Assembly (NCBI GenBank): GCA_036583965.1
Contig: JAZBQD010000065.1
Span: 124,001-188,000, forward strand
DNA length: 64,000 nt
Direction of reading: 5' to 3'
Source: Prunella strophiata
Lineage: Eukaryota > Chordata > Aves > Passeriformes > Prunellidae
A program made the position numbers and the translations under genes. This document shows, piece by piece, positions 22,601 to 34,094 of this stretch (position 1 is the first letter of the stretch; every line of letters begins with the position of its first letter). Under the pieces are notes generated by a model. The model did no database searches. It saw nothing but the letters and a program-made list of their open reading frames with translations, and had not been told where the DNA came from.

Positions 22601-23973
22601 CCATGCATTGACCTAATGGATCTATCTATTCCTATCAATGTTATTCCTTGTTACTAGGATCAAGGAAATCACTACCTGTGCTCCTGATCCTTTAACCAAT
22701 CTTCCCAAGGCCCTGAAGTCTTTTTTGATTGCCCTTGGACTTCTCTTTGTTATTTCATCGCTGTTGGCTTGAACAACCAATAATCAATAATAATCAGTGT
22801 CTTACTAGAATGGAGAGTTTTCCAGTAATGTCCCTTACCCAAGCCCCTGGGAGACAGCAGACTTCCTTGTGAGTTGGGTCCAGTCTGTATATCAGGCCCT
22901 CCGTTCCCCTTAGAAGGGAGTCTCCTATTACAACCACCCTTCTTTTCCTCTTAACAGAGGTCATGATGCAGGGTACAGGTGGTGGTTTTTTAGGAGGTCC
23001 CTCTATCCCAGAAGGACCTTTGTTCACCTTATCAGTTGACTGGCCTTCTAGTTCAAGAGCCTCATACCTGTTGTAGAATGTGCCAGTCCTACTTGTTAAA
23101 TTTTCAGAAGGAAGAGGAACCTTCCTCCTGGTATGTGCAGTGACCTGCTTCCAAACCTTCAACTGACCCTTGACTAATTATCCTGCAGGGTTCTGAGTCC
23201 ATCTGCTTCTCCACTTCAGTGGAGTTTCAAGAGTCCCAAGAGTCATGAGACTGTAGTGTCTTTGAAAATAACTGGTCAGTCTCCTGCTTGTTTGCTTGAA
23301 TACTACATAGCCTACTCAGTTCCTCCTGTAGCTCCTTTACCTGGTGACTCAGCTCATCAGCTGCAGCATACTTTCTGCAAAAGGAATGATTGTTGGCCCC
23401 AGACTCACACAAAGAGATCAGGCACTCCTGGCAACCTGTGACCTGGAGAGCTAGGTCTACCATCAGCAGGTCTGTCTGTCTGGAGACCTCTGACATGGCT
23501 GGTTCAGTGACTCCAGCAGCTACAGGGGAATGAGTGCTGCAGTGTGTCAATGCCATAACTGAGGAAGCTTACACTAGTATGCTTATAAGGCTGGGGCTGA
23601 AAGGATCTCTTGTGCTCTTCCTCACCAGCTTCTGAGTCTGCTGCCTCTGTTGGCTGCTCCCGCATGGTTGGAGAGGAGCCCTTCCTGCACGTCCCACCTG
23701 CTTTCCCTGCCCACACAAACTGCTGTGCCACATTCCTGTTTGTCTGCTCCAGGTCACTCCTGCTCCCATTTAAAACTCCCATGGTGATCCTGTCTCTGCC
23801 CCCTCCTCCTCTGATTTGCTGTTATGCATTTCTGGGTCCTGATGGGGCTCTGGGCTGCTGCTCAAGTGTCCCTGAGTTCTGGAACCCCCCTGTTCAGTCT
23901 GATCTTAAAATCACCCCTGGACTTACCTCAGTCACTGTAAGCAGATGGTGCTTGCTGTACAGGTTTGGGGGAG
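19601..23973 (-). mobile_element. Near-full-length CR1 LINE inserted in provirus B integrase
   Basis: About 4.4 kb, antisense to TNPO1. From its 5' end: ORF1 (23782 down to 22794) with a coiled-coil-like QVKELQEELSRL region and a GDSL-type esterase block (RVVVIGDSLLRGTEGL, then CLPGAWVRDI); then ORF2 with endonuclease at 22092-22382 (FYTNARSMRNKQDELE, DVIGISETW) and RT pieces to 20304-20621 (GIPQGSILGPVLFSIFIN). The 3' UTR ends at 19601 with only a short octamer tail. Frameshifts and stops break both ORFs, so it is immobile. About 40 bp of integrase seem lost at the target. Confidence 0.85.
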
Positions 23974-24794
23974 TGTGATAGAGTCAGTCTCCCAGGCCTC
24001 CCCATATTTATATTTCTGCCATCATCTTCCATACCAGAGGGACTTTACCTGCTTGATCTGCTTAATTGCAATGTGTTTCACAGTCATGGATGCTCTGTGC
24101 AATAGTGTCCATGGTTAAGTCCACCCCTTGATCACGAGCCCAGCTATATGTTACATCTCTTCCTTGATGTCCCAAGGTGTCATGGGCCCACCAAGCCAGA
24201 AGTAATTCACCCTTATGTTGCCAATCCAAATCCACCTGAGCCACTTCAATCCTAGCAGCCTGATCCACCTGCTAGTTGTTCTGATGTTCTTCAGTGGCCA
24301 GACTCTTGGGTCTACAGTGGCCAGACTCCTGGTGCATCTACATGATGCACCTTCACAACCAGGTTCTTTCTACCTAAGCCGCAGTATCTTGCCATGGTGC
24401 AGCAGCCTAGATGGCTTTATCTCTACACTGCCAGTTATTCTACTTCCATTGTTGCAACCACTCCCAGAGGGCATTTGCCACCATCCATGAGTCAGTATAA
24501 AGTATTGGCCATTTTCCTCATACAGCAATGTCTATGGCCACCTGGATGGCTTTCATCTCTGCAGTGACTTGATTCACCTTCTCCTTCAGCAGTTTTCAGA
24601 CGATGTAGGGGTCTCCATACAGCTGCTTTCCATTTCTGATGCTTTTCCACAAGATGGCAGGATCCATCAGTAAACAAGGCATATTGCCTCTCACCTTCTG
24701 TTAATTTATTATACAGTGGGGCCTCTTCAGTACATATTATCTCTTTCTCTGGTGACATTCCAAAATCTTTGCCTTCTGGCCAGTCCATGATCAC
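23974..24794 (-). pseudogene. Provirus B integrase N-terminus and RNase H
   Basis: Frame 24062-24268 holds the His-Cys zinc-binding region (HDTLGHQG ... HDCETHC), and the frame below it continues to a degraded first-Asp motif just before the CR1. Frame 24492-24794 has YALFTDGSC, the RNase H active-site strand. Stops throughout. Confidence 0.7.
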
Positions 24795-24821
24795 TTCTAA
24801 AATTCCTGGATCACTGGAGTT

Positions 24822-25952
24822 TCATATGTGAGCTTGTGTGATCAGTGCAACCCATTTACTCCATGTAGCATCTGTTGCATGATATGTAGAGAAGACCCAC
24901 CCTTTGAACATCCAGCCCAGCACTGGCAATCGGGGTGCCAGGAGGAGCTGTGCTTCAGTGCCAATCACCTCCAAAGTGAGTTGGATACCTTCATGAGATG
25001 CCAGCATCTCCTTTTCAGTTGGAGTACAGTGGGCTTCGGATTCTCTGTATCCCCAACCCTAAAATAATAGGGGTCGACCTTGAATCTCCCTTGGTGCCTT
25101 CTGCCAGAGGCTCCAGGTAGGGCCATTCTCCCCAGCTGCAGTATAAAGCACATTTTTTACATCTTGCCCTGTTTTGACTGGCCTGAGGGCTACAGCATGC
25201 ACTGTCTCCTGCTTGATTTGTTCAAAGGCTTGTCCTGGCTCAGGGCCCTATTGGAAATCATTCTTCTGGGTCACATGATAGAGAGGGCTGACAAACAGGC
25301 TGTAATTTGGAATGTGCATTCTCCAAAATCCCACAACACCTAAAAAAGCTTGTGTTTATTTCTTGTTAGTTGGTGGAGACATCACTGTTATCTTGTTAAT
25401 CACTTACACTGGGATCTGACAATGTCCAACTTGCCATTTTATTCCTAAAAGCTGGATCTCCTGTGCAGGTTCCTTTACCTTACTTTTGTTTTATGGCAAA
25501 ACCCACTTTCAGAAGGATTTGGATTATTTTCTTCCCTTTCTCAAAAACTTCTGCTGTGTTGCCCCACACAATATCATCAATGTATTGCAGGTGTTCCAGA
25601 GTTTCACCCTGTGCAGTCTGGATCAGTCCATGACAAATAGTGGGGCTGTTTCCACCCCTGGCACAGTTGATTCCAGGTATACTGGACACCCTTCTAAGTG
25701 AAAGGGAACTGTGGCCTGTACTCTGTTGCCAGAGGGATTGGTGAAAATACATTAGCAATACCAGTTGTGGCAGCACTGGGCTGCCTTTGACTCCAGCTCA
25801 TATTGAAGTTCCAACATGTCCAGCACAGCAGCACTCAGAGGTGGCGTGACTTCATTCAGGCCACAGTAGTCTATTGTTGGCCTCCATTCTCTGTTAGAGT
25901 TTCGCACTGGCCATATGGGGCTGATAAAGGGTGAGAGGGTCCTGCTTATCAC
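24822..25952 (-). pseudogene. Provirus B reverse transcriptase
   Basis: Frame 25752-25952 has SPFISPIWPVRNSNREWRPT and DYCGLNEVTPPLSAAV, the RT fingers motif. Frame 25480-25776 has LQYIDDIVWGNT, the catalytic YIDD box. 24822-25153 covers thumb/connection. Order, strand and motifs indicate an ERVL-like pol. Several stops and frame shifts. Confidence 0.8.
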
Positions 25953-26229
25953 TCCTTGGCTCTCCAGTTCATGAATCAGCTTATGGATGGGAATTACAGA
26001 GTCTCGGTGCGATATAGCTTCTGGTGCACTTCTGTGGTAGCGATCAGCACCTGTTGTTCTTTGGCCTTCAGCAAACCCACAGCAGAAAGGTCAATGCTTG
26101 CTTCCATAGAAAGTGATCCCAGCTGCTTGCCTTCCTTACCCTCTTATTTCAAACTGCTAACCCCATTATCCCAGCATCAGAGCAGCCAGGTGGTAATGTG
26201 CTCACTGGGATGATGGCTGAAATATTTTC

Positions 26230-26868
26230 TCATCTTCTGCAGCTCACTTGGGGATAGAGATTAAGTGGTCTTTTTCTGCCTCCTTCTCCTGTTCCTGTGA
26301 TGGCTCTGCTTCGCCGTCCTTGCCCTTTACTAAACAAGATGATTTTTGTGCGCAATTCTTCTTGTGTATAGGGGTGACTGATACCAGCCCAGTGTAGGTT
26401 GGTTCTCTGGTTCAGCTGCACTTCCCATTGTTGAAGTTTGGCTGTAGCATCCATCACTGGGATTTGAGCAGTCACAATACTTGTCGCAAGGTTTAAAGTA
26501 GCTTGAGTGGCCCCAATGCTTATCACCAGAATTTTTATAGCTGCAGTGTATCTTGCAGCGACAGAAGGAGCTGCAGTTCCCATCACTGGAGTTTTAGTGG
26601 CTGCACTGCTTGTCATGGGGATTGAAGTAGCCACAATTCTTGTTGCCAAGGTTTGAGTAGCTACAGTCTCTCTCCTTCTTCTTCAATCTGCAGTGCTTGT
26701 CACGGGGGTTGGGGTGACCACAGTTTGTTGCTTAACCCTAAACATGATGTGAACCATAAGCAATTCCATGCTTGTTTCTAGGAAAAGGACCACATTGGAT
26801 TCAAGTGTATTCAAAGGATAATAAAAATCTTTAAAATTCTGAAGTGCTACTGTAATCAGTATATTCAA
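26230..26868 (-). pseudogene. Provirus B gag-like region with Thr/Ala-rich repeats
   Basis: Two adjoining minus frames. 26683-26868 begins MNILITVALQNFKDFYYPLN and runs to VVTPTPVTSTAD; 26230-26649 begins ATRIVATSIPMTSSAATKTP and continues with similar irregular units of about 15 residues, then LQQWEVQLNQRTN. The repeated A/T-x-TPVM pattern looks like a low-complexity gag segment. Position next to the leader supports gag. Confidence 0.5.
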
Positions 26869-27107
26869 CCTGGAGGGCCGGAGGGCTTCTGAAGGTAAAA
26901 GAAATGAAAAGTTTTAAGATATTTATCCCATATGTTGGATCCCCAAGGAAAAAAGATAAAAGGTGTAATTATTGATCTTCCCCACAAGATGTCTCCCGAG
27001 TTACAGAGGGGACCCCAATTCTGATTACATATACCAGATTAGGTTCATGACCAGTGATTCTTTCATATCAGAAACCATTACTTCACAGGGAACACATTCA
27101 CCAAAAC
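26869..27107 (-). other. Provirus B leader, inner part
   Basis: Non-coding sequence between the gag-like region and the inserted LTR at 27113. It would join 28652-28806 if that LTR were removed. Confidence 0.45.
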
Positions 27108-27408
27108 CAGTATGTACTGGTTTTGCTCAGCCTGGTTCTTGGTAGCGGGGGGAGGGGGGGGGCCCAGAGGTGGCTTCTGTGAGAAGCTGCTAGAAGCTTC
27201 TACCATGTCTGGCAGAGCCAATCCCTGATGGCTCTGAAGATGAACATGCTGCTGGCCAAGGCTGGGCCAATTAGAGATGTTGGTAATGCCTCTGTGATAA
27301 CATATTTAAGAAGAAATCAAAACAGAGTTTGGGGTGCAGTTTTAATTCCAGCTAGAGAGGAGTAGGAGTGAGAATATGAAAAAACATGCAGACACCAAGG
27401 TCAGTGAA

Positions 27409-27428
27409 GGGGGGGGGGGGGGGGGGGG
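27409..27428 (+). repeat. G20 homopolymer
   Basis: Twenty consecutive G within an LTR. Potential G-quadruplex and sequencing-error hotspot. It causes the Gly-run and Pro-run ORFs around it. Confidence 0.95.
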
Positions 27429-28039
27429 AGGAGGTGCTCCAGGTACCAGAAACGAGATTCCTCTGCAGGCCATGGTGAGGACCATGGTGAAGCAGGCTGT
27501 CCCTCTGCAGCCCATGGGAATCCACAGGGGATGCAGAGATCCACCTGTAGCCCATGGAGGAGCCCACACCAGAGCAGGTGGATGCCTAGAGGAGGCTGTG
27601 ATCCTGTGGGAGACCTGTGGAAAGAGAGGCCCTGCTCCCATGCTGGAGCAGCCTGTCCTTGAAGGACTGCACCCCGTGGAAGAGTGACCTATGCTGCAGC
27701 AGTTTGAGGGGTACTGCTGTCCATGGGAGGGACTCACACTGCAGCAGTTTGTAGAGAGCTGCTGCTAGCGAGATGGAGCCACATTGGAGAAGTTTGCAGA
27801 GAACTGTCTCACATAAGAGGGACCCCATGTTTCAGCAGGGGGAGGACTCCTCTCCCTGAGCAGCAGGAGATGCTACGGGTGATAAACTGACCATAACCCC
27901 CATTCCCTGCCTCCTTGCACCGCTGGGGTAGGAGGTAGAACTGGGAAGGAGGGAGAGATGGGGGGAAGGTGTTTTTAAGGGTTCATTTTACTTCCCATTA
28001 TTATGCTCTGATTTTGTTAGCAATAAATTTACTTTAGAT

Positions 28040-28472
28040 TTTTATATTTTTGGCCTTGAGCCAGGTCTTTTAAGCTCTCAGCAATATATAACACACCCAA
28101 GATAGCTCAGCTACCTCAGAAGGCATAAAATGAGCAGGATGGCTCCTGTAGTGGTTTTGGAAACAAAAAGGTTTTAATAAAAGGCAAAATAACAAAGAGA
28201 AAAACCGAGCCAGGTGCAAGAGGTCCTTGCTCCTGTAAAAACACCTTACAAAAGCGATTAGCTCCTTTGTGCACTTGCTTTTCTAGTAAATTGCTTAGGT
28301 GGGACTTTTTGGCTCCTGTCCAGTTAGCTATCCTTAAATTTGAGGTGAAGTCCCTTGGGTCCTATAAGGTGTCTCCTTTGCTAACTGAGGAAAGAAACTT
28401 CTGGCCTTTTTTCCTTTTTAAGGAGACAAAGGATAGTTTTATTACTCTGCCAACAGGGGGCACATTCCTATA
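28040..28472 (-). mobile_element. LTR (family 5) nested in the 27113 LTR, 6-bp TSD TTAGAT
   Basis: 433 bp, flanked by TTAGAT at 28034-28039 and 28473-28478. The same family is at 42113-42550. The terminal TG/CA are both mutated here (TT...TA). The 6-bp duplication suggests a class II (ERVK-like) integrase, unlike the 5-bp elements around it. Confidence 0.85.
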
Positions 28473-28656
28473 TTAGATCTCTAAGGTGAGCCTGTTTTGC
28501 CCTTGATGGTATTTAGCAAGCAATCTCTCCTGATCCTTATCTCAACTCATGAGCCCTTCATTATATTTTCTCCTCTCTGTACAGCTGCAGTGGGGGGTGA
28601 TCAAGCAGCTGTCATGGGTGCCTGGCCTCTAGCCAGGGTCAAACCATGACACAGTA

Positions 28657-28806
28657 TTATATAATGTACCCATGAGCAAAAGCCCAGGAAATCTAAGAGC
28701 AAATGAAAAAACATTGTGATCAGCAACTACTTAACTAATAGAATAAATATTTATAACAAATTTGTTTTACAGGCTCTGGTTAAGATCTGTTATTTTAGTC
28801 CTTTGT
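28657..28806 (-). other. Provirus B leader, outer part
   Basis: AT-rich non-coding sequence next to the PBS; continues at 26869-27107 beyond the inserted LTR. Confidence 0.5.
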
Positions 28807-28824
28807 GCCCTGTATTGGGTGCCA
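28807..28824 (-). promoter_or_regulatory. Primer-binding site, tRNA-Lys type (provirus B)
   Basis: Minus strand TGGCACCCAATACAGGGC, 8 nt from the 5' LTR. It matches the tRNA-Lys(1,2) PBS at 13 of 18 positions; three of the five differences fit CpG decay. It identifies 28833-29469 as the 5' LTR. Confidence 0.65.
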
Positions 28825-28832
28825 AAAAGGAC

Positions 28833-29469
28833 TGTCTTGGTTTAACTCCACTTAGCAACTTGTAATCAAGCAGCCATTCACTCACACCCCCTCCACACCC
28901 ATCTTCGCCCATGTTGGGAGGAGAATTGAAAAGAAAAGGCAAATCTCATGGGTTGAGATAAGAACAATTTAATAATCTAAACAAATTGTTATTATTGTTG
29001 TTCTTGTTATTATTATTAAACTAATAATGCTACTGATAATAATATTTGTAATTATGGGGGGGAGAGACAGAGAGAGAGTAACAGAACCCAAGAGAAACAA
29101 GTGATGCACAGTACAGTTGCTCACCACCCAGTGACCGATGCCCAGCCCGTCCTCAAGCAGTGATCAGCAGCTCCTAGCCAAGCCTCCCATCTCCAGTTTA
29201 TATACTGGGCATGATGTTCTATGGTGTGGAATATCCCCTTGGCCAGTTTAGGTCAGCTGTCCCAGCTGTGCTCACTCCCAGCTTCTTGTGCAGGTCCTCA
29301 CTAGCAGAGCATGAGACACTGAAAAGCCCTTGTCTCAGGGTAAGAACTGCTCAGCAACAACCAAAACATCAGTGTATTATCAACATTATTCTCATACTGA
29401 AATCAAAATACAGCATTGTATCAGCTACTGAAAAGAAAATGAGCTCTTATCCCAGATGAAATCAGGACA
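28833..29469 (-). mobile_element. 5' LTR of provirus B
   Basis: TGTCTTGGTTTAAC...ATCAGGACA, 637 bp, minus strand with TATATAAA (+ strand tttatatactggg near 29199). It pairs with 3544-4120 and has AATAA outside. An ATT-rich microsatellite at about 28988-29030 adds length relative to its partner. Confidence 0.85.
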
Positions 29470-29474
29470 AATAA

Positions 29475-30100
29475 TCTACCTTTAGAATCCCTTGCTTTCT
29501 CTATAGGATTCATTCTCCAGACATCTGGGTTAAGGACTTTGGACTAGAGGAAAATGTCCATCTTTGCTTTTCCTACTGTCTCATCCCTTTGTGAATTTGC
29601 TTTACTGTGAACTATATTAATGCTCTATTTTCTTAATGACAGTAATGATTTAAGGTTGTGCTTAATTGATTGTTCAAAGCGTCGCCAAATTATCAAAAAT
29701 GGTTGAATAAGACCCCTTAACACCAATTTAGTGTTAAAGAGGGCATCATTTATTCAGGCACCTGGAGTGGTACAGGGTATAACTCATCCTAATGTGCCCC
29801 CTGGTTTCTACAAGTGTGTTGGTAATATACAGTCACTACATGCATATTATAATTTGACCATTACCATAAAACCCTCCCCAGGTTTCCCAAGTTCCTAAAC
29901 TCAGTCCTTGTTTTGGCTGTAGTTGCATTTCTGAGCCAAATGTCTCTTCTTTATTTTCCAATGTCCTTGTTTGGAGAGCAGTTTTTGCAGGCCTTGTTTC
30001 TCTGCTAAACACTTACAGTCACAGTAGAAACTGAAATAACCTTTTGGTATCAAAATGAGTTGTCAGGGGAGTACAATGGAGATATCTAAAGAATAGAAGA
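29475..30100. other. Intron, no recognised feature
   Basis: Intronic sequence between provirus B and a CR1. No ORF or family recognised. It includes a 'cctggagtggtacagggtataac' stretch and ordinary AT-rich DNA. Confidence 0.5.
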
Positions 30101-32112
30101 ATATCATAGAATTAAAGAATGGTTTGGGTTGGACAAGACCATAAAGATCATCTGGTTCCAACCCCTGTGCCATGGGCAGAAACACCTTCCACTAGACCAG
30201 GTTGCTCAATGCCCCATCCAGACTGGCCTTGAATGCTTCCAGGGATGGGACATCCACAGCTTCTCTCAGCAACCTGTGCCAGGGCCTCACTACCCTCACA
30301 ATAAATAATTTCTTCCTAATCTCCAATCTAACCTTTCCCTCTTTCAGTTTAAAGCCATTCCCCTTTTCCTGTCACTACATGTCCTTGTATAGTCTTTCCC
30401 CATCTCTCTAGTAGGCTTCCTTCAGGTATTGTAAGGCTTCTGTAAGGTCACCCTGGATCCTTGTCTTCTCCAGGCTGAACAATCCTAATTCTTGCAGCCT
30501 TTCCACATAGGACAGGTGCTCCATCCCTCTAATCAACTTGGTGGCCTCCTCTGGACTTGCTCCAACAGGCCCATGTCCTTCCTGTGCTGTGGCTCCCAGA
30601 GCTGGATGCAGTATTCCAGGCGGGGTCTCACCAGAGCAGAGGGGCAGAATCCCCTCCCTCAACCTTCTGGCCATGCTGCTTTGTATACAGCTCAGGATAT
30701 GATTGTCTTTCTAGGCTGCAAGTGCACATTGCCAGCTCATGTCCAGTAATGGGCTTTAGGGCCGGGGGTTTGGGGCTTCCCCTGGCTTGCTGCCGCTGGT
30801 TGCTCCGTATAGCGAAGTCCTGTTCAGCACATCCTGTCCGAGGCCCCCAGGCAGCTCCCAGCCGAAGGCAAACCTTAGCAAGCCATTTAGCTCTTAGTGA
30901 TTTCAGCTCTTAGGTGATTATCAGCTCGATAGTGATTTCAGCTTTGGCTTGCTAGATGCCTTGGAAGCCGACGCAGGGAGAGAGAGGAGAAGGCTGTATG
31001 AAGTTCCGCAGAGATGTCCTTTATTAGCTTCTTCCACAAAGGGTTTCAGGGACAGCTGCTTCTACCCGAGCTGGGCAGAAGTAGGGGTTTATATAGGGTT
31101 TAGGGGTTTTGGAAATGGTCCAATAGGAGGGGTTGAGGAGAATCTAACCTATAGGCTTACAGAGAGATAAGCAAGGGTCTTGAGGACAGAAGAGGGGTTT
31201 CTTTGGTCCAGTCATCATGACTTAGGCATTTCCTATCTTAGGCTGCTGAACGCCAGGGAGGGCTTGTAGGCCCTGTGCCTGCTACAGTCCAGCCTCTCAT
31301 TCACCAGCACCCTCAAGTCTTTCTTGGCAGGACTGCTCTCAATCCATTCATCCTTCAGCCTGTATTGATACCCAGGTACAGCACCAGCACTTGGTCTTTT
31401 TAAACCTCATGAGGTTCTCATGAGCTGACTTCTTGACTTGTCCAGGTCCCTCTGGATGGCATCCCATCCTTCAGGTGTGTCAACAGCACCACTCAGCTTG
31501 GTGTCATCTGCAAACTTGGTGAGGGTAAACTCAATCCCACTATGTCATTGACAGAGATGTTGAATAGCCCTGGTCCCAAAATGGACCCTGAGGGACATCA
31601 CTTGTCACTGATGTCCATTGGGACTGAGCCATTGACCAATACCCTCTCAGTGCGACTGTCTAACCAATTCCTATCCATCCCTCAAATCCATCCCTCTCCA
31701 ATTTAGAGAGAAGGATGTTGTGGGGGACCGTGTCAAAGGCTTTACAGAAGTCCAGATAAATGACATCCATAGCCTTTCCCTTATCCACTGTTGTAGTCAC
31801 TCCATTGTAGAAGGCCACAGGTTGGTGAGGGAGGTTTTGCCCTTTGGAGCTGTGCTGGCTGTTCCAAATCACCCCCCTCTCCTTCATGTGCCTTAGCAGA
31901 GCTTCTAGGAAGATCTGTTCCAGGATCTTCCTATGCACAGAGGCGAGACTGACAGATCAGTAGTTTCCAGGGTCCTCCTTTTAACCCTTTTTAAAGATGG
32001 GTACAATATTTCCCTTTTTCAGTCTCCATGGACTTCACCTGACAGCCATGACTTTTCAAATATCATGGAGAGATGTTTGGCAACTACATCAGCCAGGTCC
32101 CCTCAGGAGAAT
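30101..32112 (-). mobile_element. CR1 LINE, 5'-truncated, interrupted by an LTR
   Basis: The 3' end at 30101 (atcatagaat...) is followed by the usual 'ccaacccctgtgccatgggcag' region. RT is recognisable at 31660-31938 ([31 protein letters not shown]). The LTR 30747-31286 splits it. ORF is broken. Confidence 0.85.
30747..31286 (-). mobile_element. LTR (540 bp) nested in CR1, 6-bp TSD GTCCAG
   Basis: Flanked by GTCCAG at 30741-30746 and 31287-31292. The upper end is ...GTGCCTGCTACA; the lower end begins TAATGGGC, so its TG has mutated to TA. The minus strand has TATATAAACCCC. Class II (ERVK-like) by its 6-bp TSD. Confidence 0.85.
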
Positions 32113-32565
32113 ATATTACAGCTGTGTTTGGATTACACCTTTAGTGTCGTTTGATGGTGGTGACAGCTGGGGGAAGGAGTGTGTTTTAAGCATATTTGTT
32201 TTGAGCATTTTCATTTTGAGCATTTCATTTTGAGCATTTTATTGTTTGATTTGAGTAAACATTTGTGGATTAATAGCTCAATTACAGTTGAGCTTCAAGT
32301 GGTCCTTGCAAGGATTATTCAAGCATATATGAACTCTGAAGATGTGTACCAACTGATGAACTGTAAGCTTACATTATAAGAGTTGCTATTTAGCATTTTT
32401 TACCCTTCTGTGTGAAGTAATTAAGTATTGAATCCTTGTAGGTTTGTGTCCCAATAGTGAGGTTGGTCCAGTACTCACTGGTCTCTTCATACTATCTAGG
32501 TGTAAAATATTGCTACCTGCCTAGGCTTCCTCTTTAGCATATAAGTTGGCATAGCTGCTCTTTTA
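32113..32565. other. Intron with a short degenerate tandem repeat
   Basis: 32190-32245 repeats a tttgagcattttcat-like 12-16-bp unit about four times. Otherwise plain intron. Confidence 0.6.
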
Positions 32566-32894
32566 GATGCTGTAATGGGTTTGCATGGCCATGTTTTAGT
32601 AGCAGGTGGGGTTACAGGGGTGACTTCTTTGACCCTCATGTCCAACAGAGCCCATGCCAAGCGGCTCCAAGATGGACCTGCTGCTGGCCAGTGCTGAGTC
32701 AGTCAGTGATGGTAGCAATGCCTCTGGAGTAACATTTAGAAGGAAAAGAGTTATGGCACAGATGTAATTGCAGTCAGAGAAGGGCGGAGTGAGAATATGT
32801 GAGACAAACAACTCTGCAGACACCAACATCAGTGCAGAAGGAGGGGGAAGAAGTGCTCCAGGCACTGGAGCTGAGATTCCCCTGCAGCCCATAG

Positions 32895-33803
32895 TGTTAG
32901 GGTCTGGTTATTAAAATTATTTAGGTCTTCCTCAGTCCATATTAAGGTGCAAATGAGACCATATGCCAGTGACAATAGTATGGATTTTATTTGATAGTAA
33001 ATATGAGGGAAAGAAAAGGGAAGAGAAAGAAACAGGAAAAGAGGAGTTTGGGGGGTGGGGGGGGAGAGAGTAAGGTGGAGACAGACTGAGTAGAAAGTAT
33101 CACCACTCCATAGATCCTGATAGCATCCTGTTGATCCTCTTCTTCTGGTCTTCTTGAGGGTGACGGTTCCCCCAAAAAGCATAGACTCCAATGGGTTAAT
33201 ATACGCTCGGGCCAGGTGGCAATGTCCAGGTACTTCCCCCAGAGGGGGGAACAGTTTCTTGCAGCAGATTTTGGATTTTTTGCATCATGCGCAGTCCTGT
33301 GGTGCAAGGCCTCTGGGTAGCGCTTTGGAATGTCTTCGATGGATTATGCCACCCCCTCAGCTGCCTCTCACATGAATGTCCTGTGGATGTGGCCTGTGGG
33401 GTTGGGGATTCCACAGCTGGGCCAGTTTGTGTGAGGGTGGGTATTCACTGCCTCTGACCAGAGGTCACGCCACACATCTGAAACCTCCCCCCTCTTTGTT
33501 TTGGGGAGGAGCCTGTGTAAACCTGGCTTCTGTGGGCTGTGGTCTCCCCACCCCAAATCCAGCCAGAGGTGACTCTCAGCATGGCTGCTGGGTTTGGCTC
33601 TCATTCTTTTCCTTGTTTATTTGTTTCTTTCTCCCTGGGCCTGAGATGACTGAAGAATGGGTTTCTAATCATCAGTTTGTCTTTCAGTCCGAAGTCCCAG
33701 TCAGATGTCTTTTAGGCAGGGGTGGGCTTCTTCATACAGTTTTGCTATAATGGGCAAAACTTTATATCAGTGTTTGAGGTATGAACTATTTCAGTCTCTG
33801 ACA
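32895..33803 (-). mobile_element. LTR (family 3) nested, TSD CATAG
   Basis: TGTTAGGGTCTGG...GTCTCTGACA, flanked by CATAG at 32890-32894 and 33804-33808. Same family as 18407-19035 (shared 'aggtgcaaatgagac', 'atttgatagtaaatatgagg'), about 280 bp longer. Orientation follows that copy. Confidence 0.88.
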
Positions 33804-34094
33804 CATAGTGCAGACCATGGTGAAGCAGCTGTGCCCCTGCAGCCCATGGCAGTGATCTACCTGCAGCCTATGGAGGACACCCATGTTGGAGCATGTGGAT
33901 GCCTGAAAGAAGGTTGTGACCCTGTGGGAATCCCATGCTGGAGAAGGCTCCTGGCAGGACCTGGGCCTTGTGGGAAGGGGTGCCCATGCTGGAGCATGTT
34001 TGTTGGCAAGACTTGTGATCCCATAGAGGATCCACACTGGAGCAGCCTGTTCCTTAAGGACAGCACCCCATGGAAAGGACCCACACTGGAGCAA

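Larger units (their letters stand above)
27113..28651 (+). mobile_element. Solo LTR (family 4) in provirus B leader, TSD CAGTA
   Basis: TGTACTGGTTTTGC...AAACCATGACA with CAGTA at 27108-27112 and 28652-28656. Sense orientation is supported by an upstream tatttaag box near 27303 and AATAAA at 28022. It holds a run of 20 G at 27409-27428 and a nested LTR at 28040-28472. Relative at 32571-36102. Confidence 0.9.
3544..29469 (-). mobile_element. Provirus B: ancient ERVL-like provirus, 26 kb with nested insertions, TSD AATAA
   Basis: The outer LTRs (3544-4120 and 28833-29469) share a family, and the 5 bases outside each (3539-3543 and 29470-29474) are both AATAA, so they are the two ends of one integration. 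Inside are a Lys-type PBS next to the upper LTR, a gag-like region, reverse transcriptase (RT) with YIDD, RNase H and integrase, a pol tail resuming near 4283, and a PPT beside the lower LTR. All coding pieces lie on the minus strand and are broken by stops, frameshifts and later insertions (provirus A, a CR1, several LTRs). The original element was perhaps 6-7 kb; the rest came later. It is antisense to TNPO1 and non-coding today. Confidence 0.8.

Noticed and set aside
27342..27737. Proline-rich 131-codon frame (minus) and glycine-rich frame (plus)
   Set aside because: Both are made by the G20 homopolymer and surrounding purine-rich LTR sequence.
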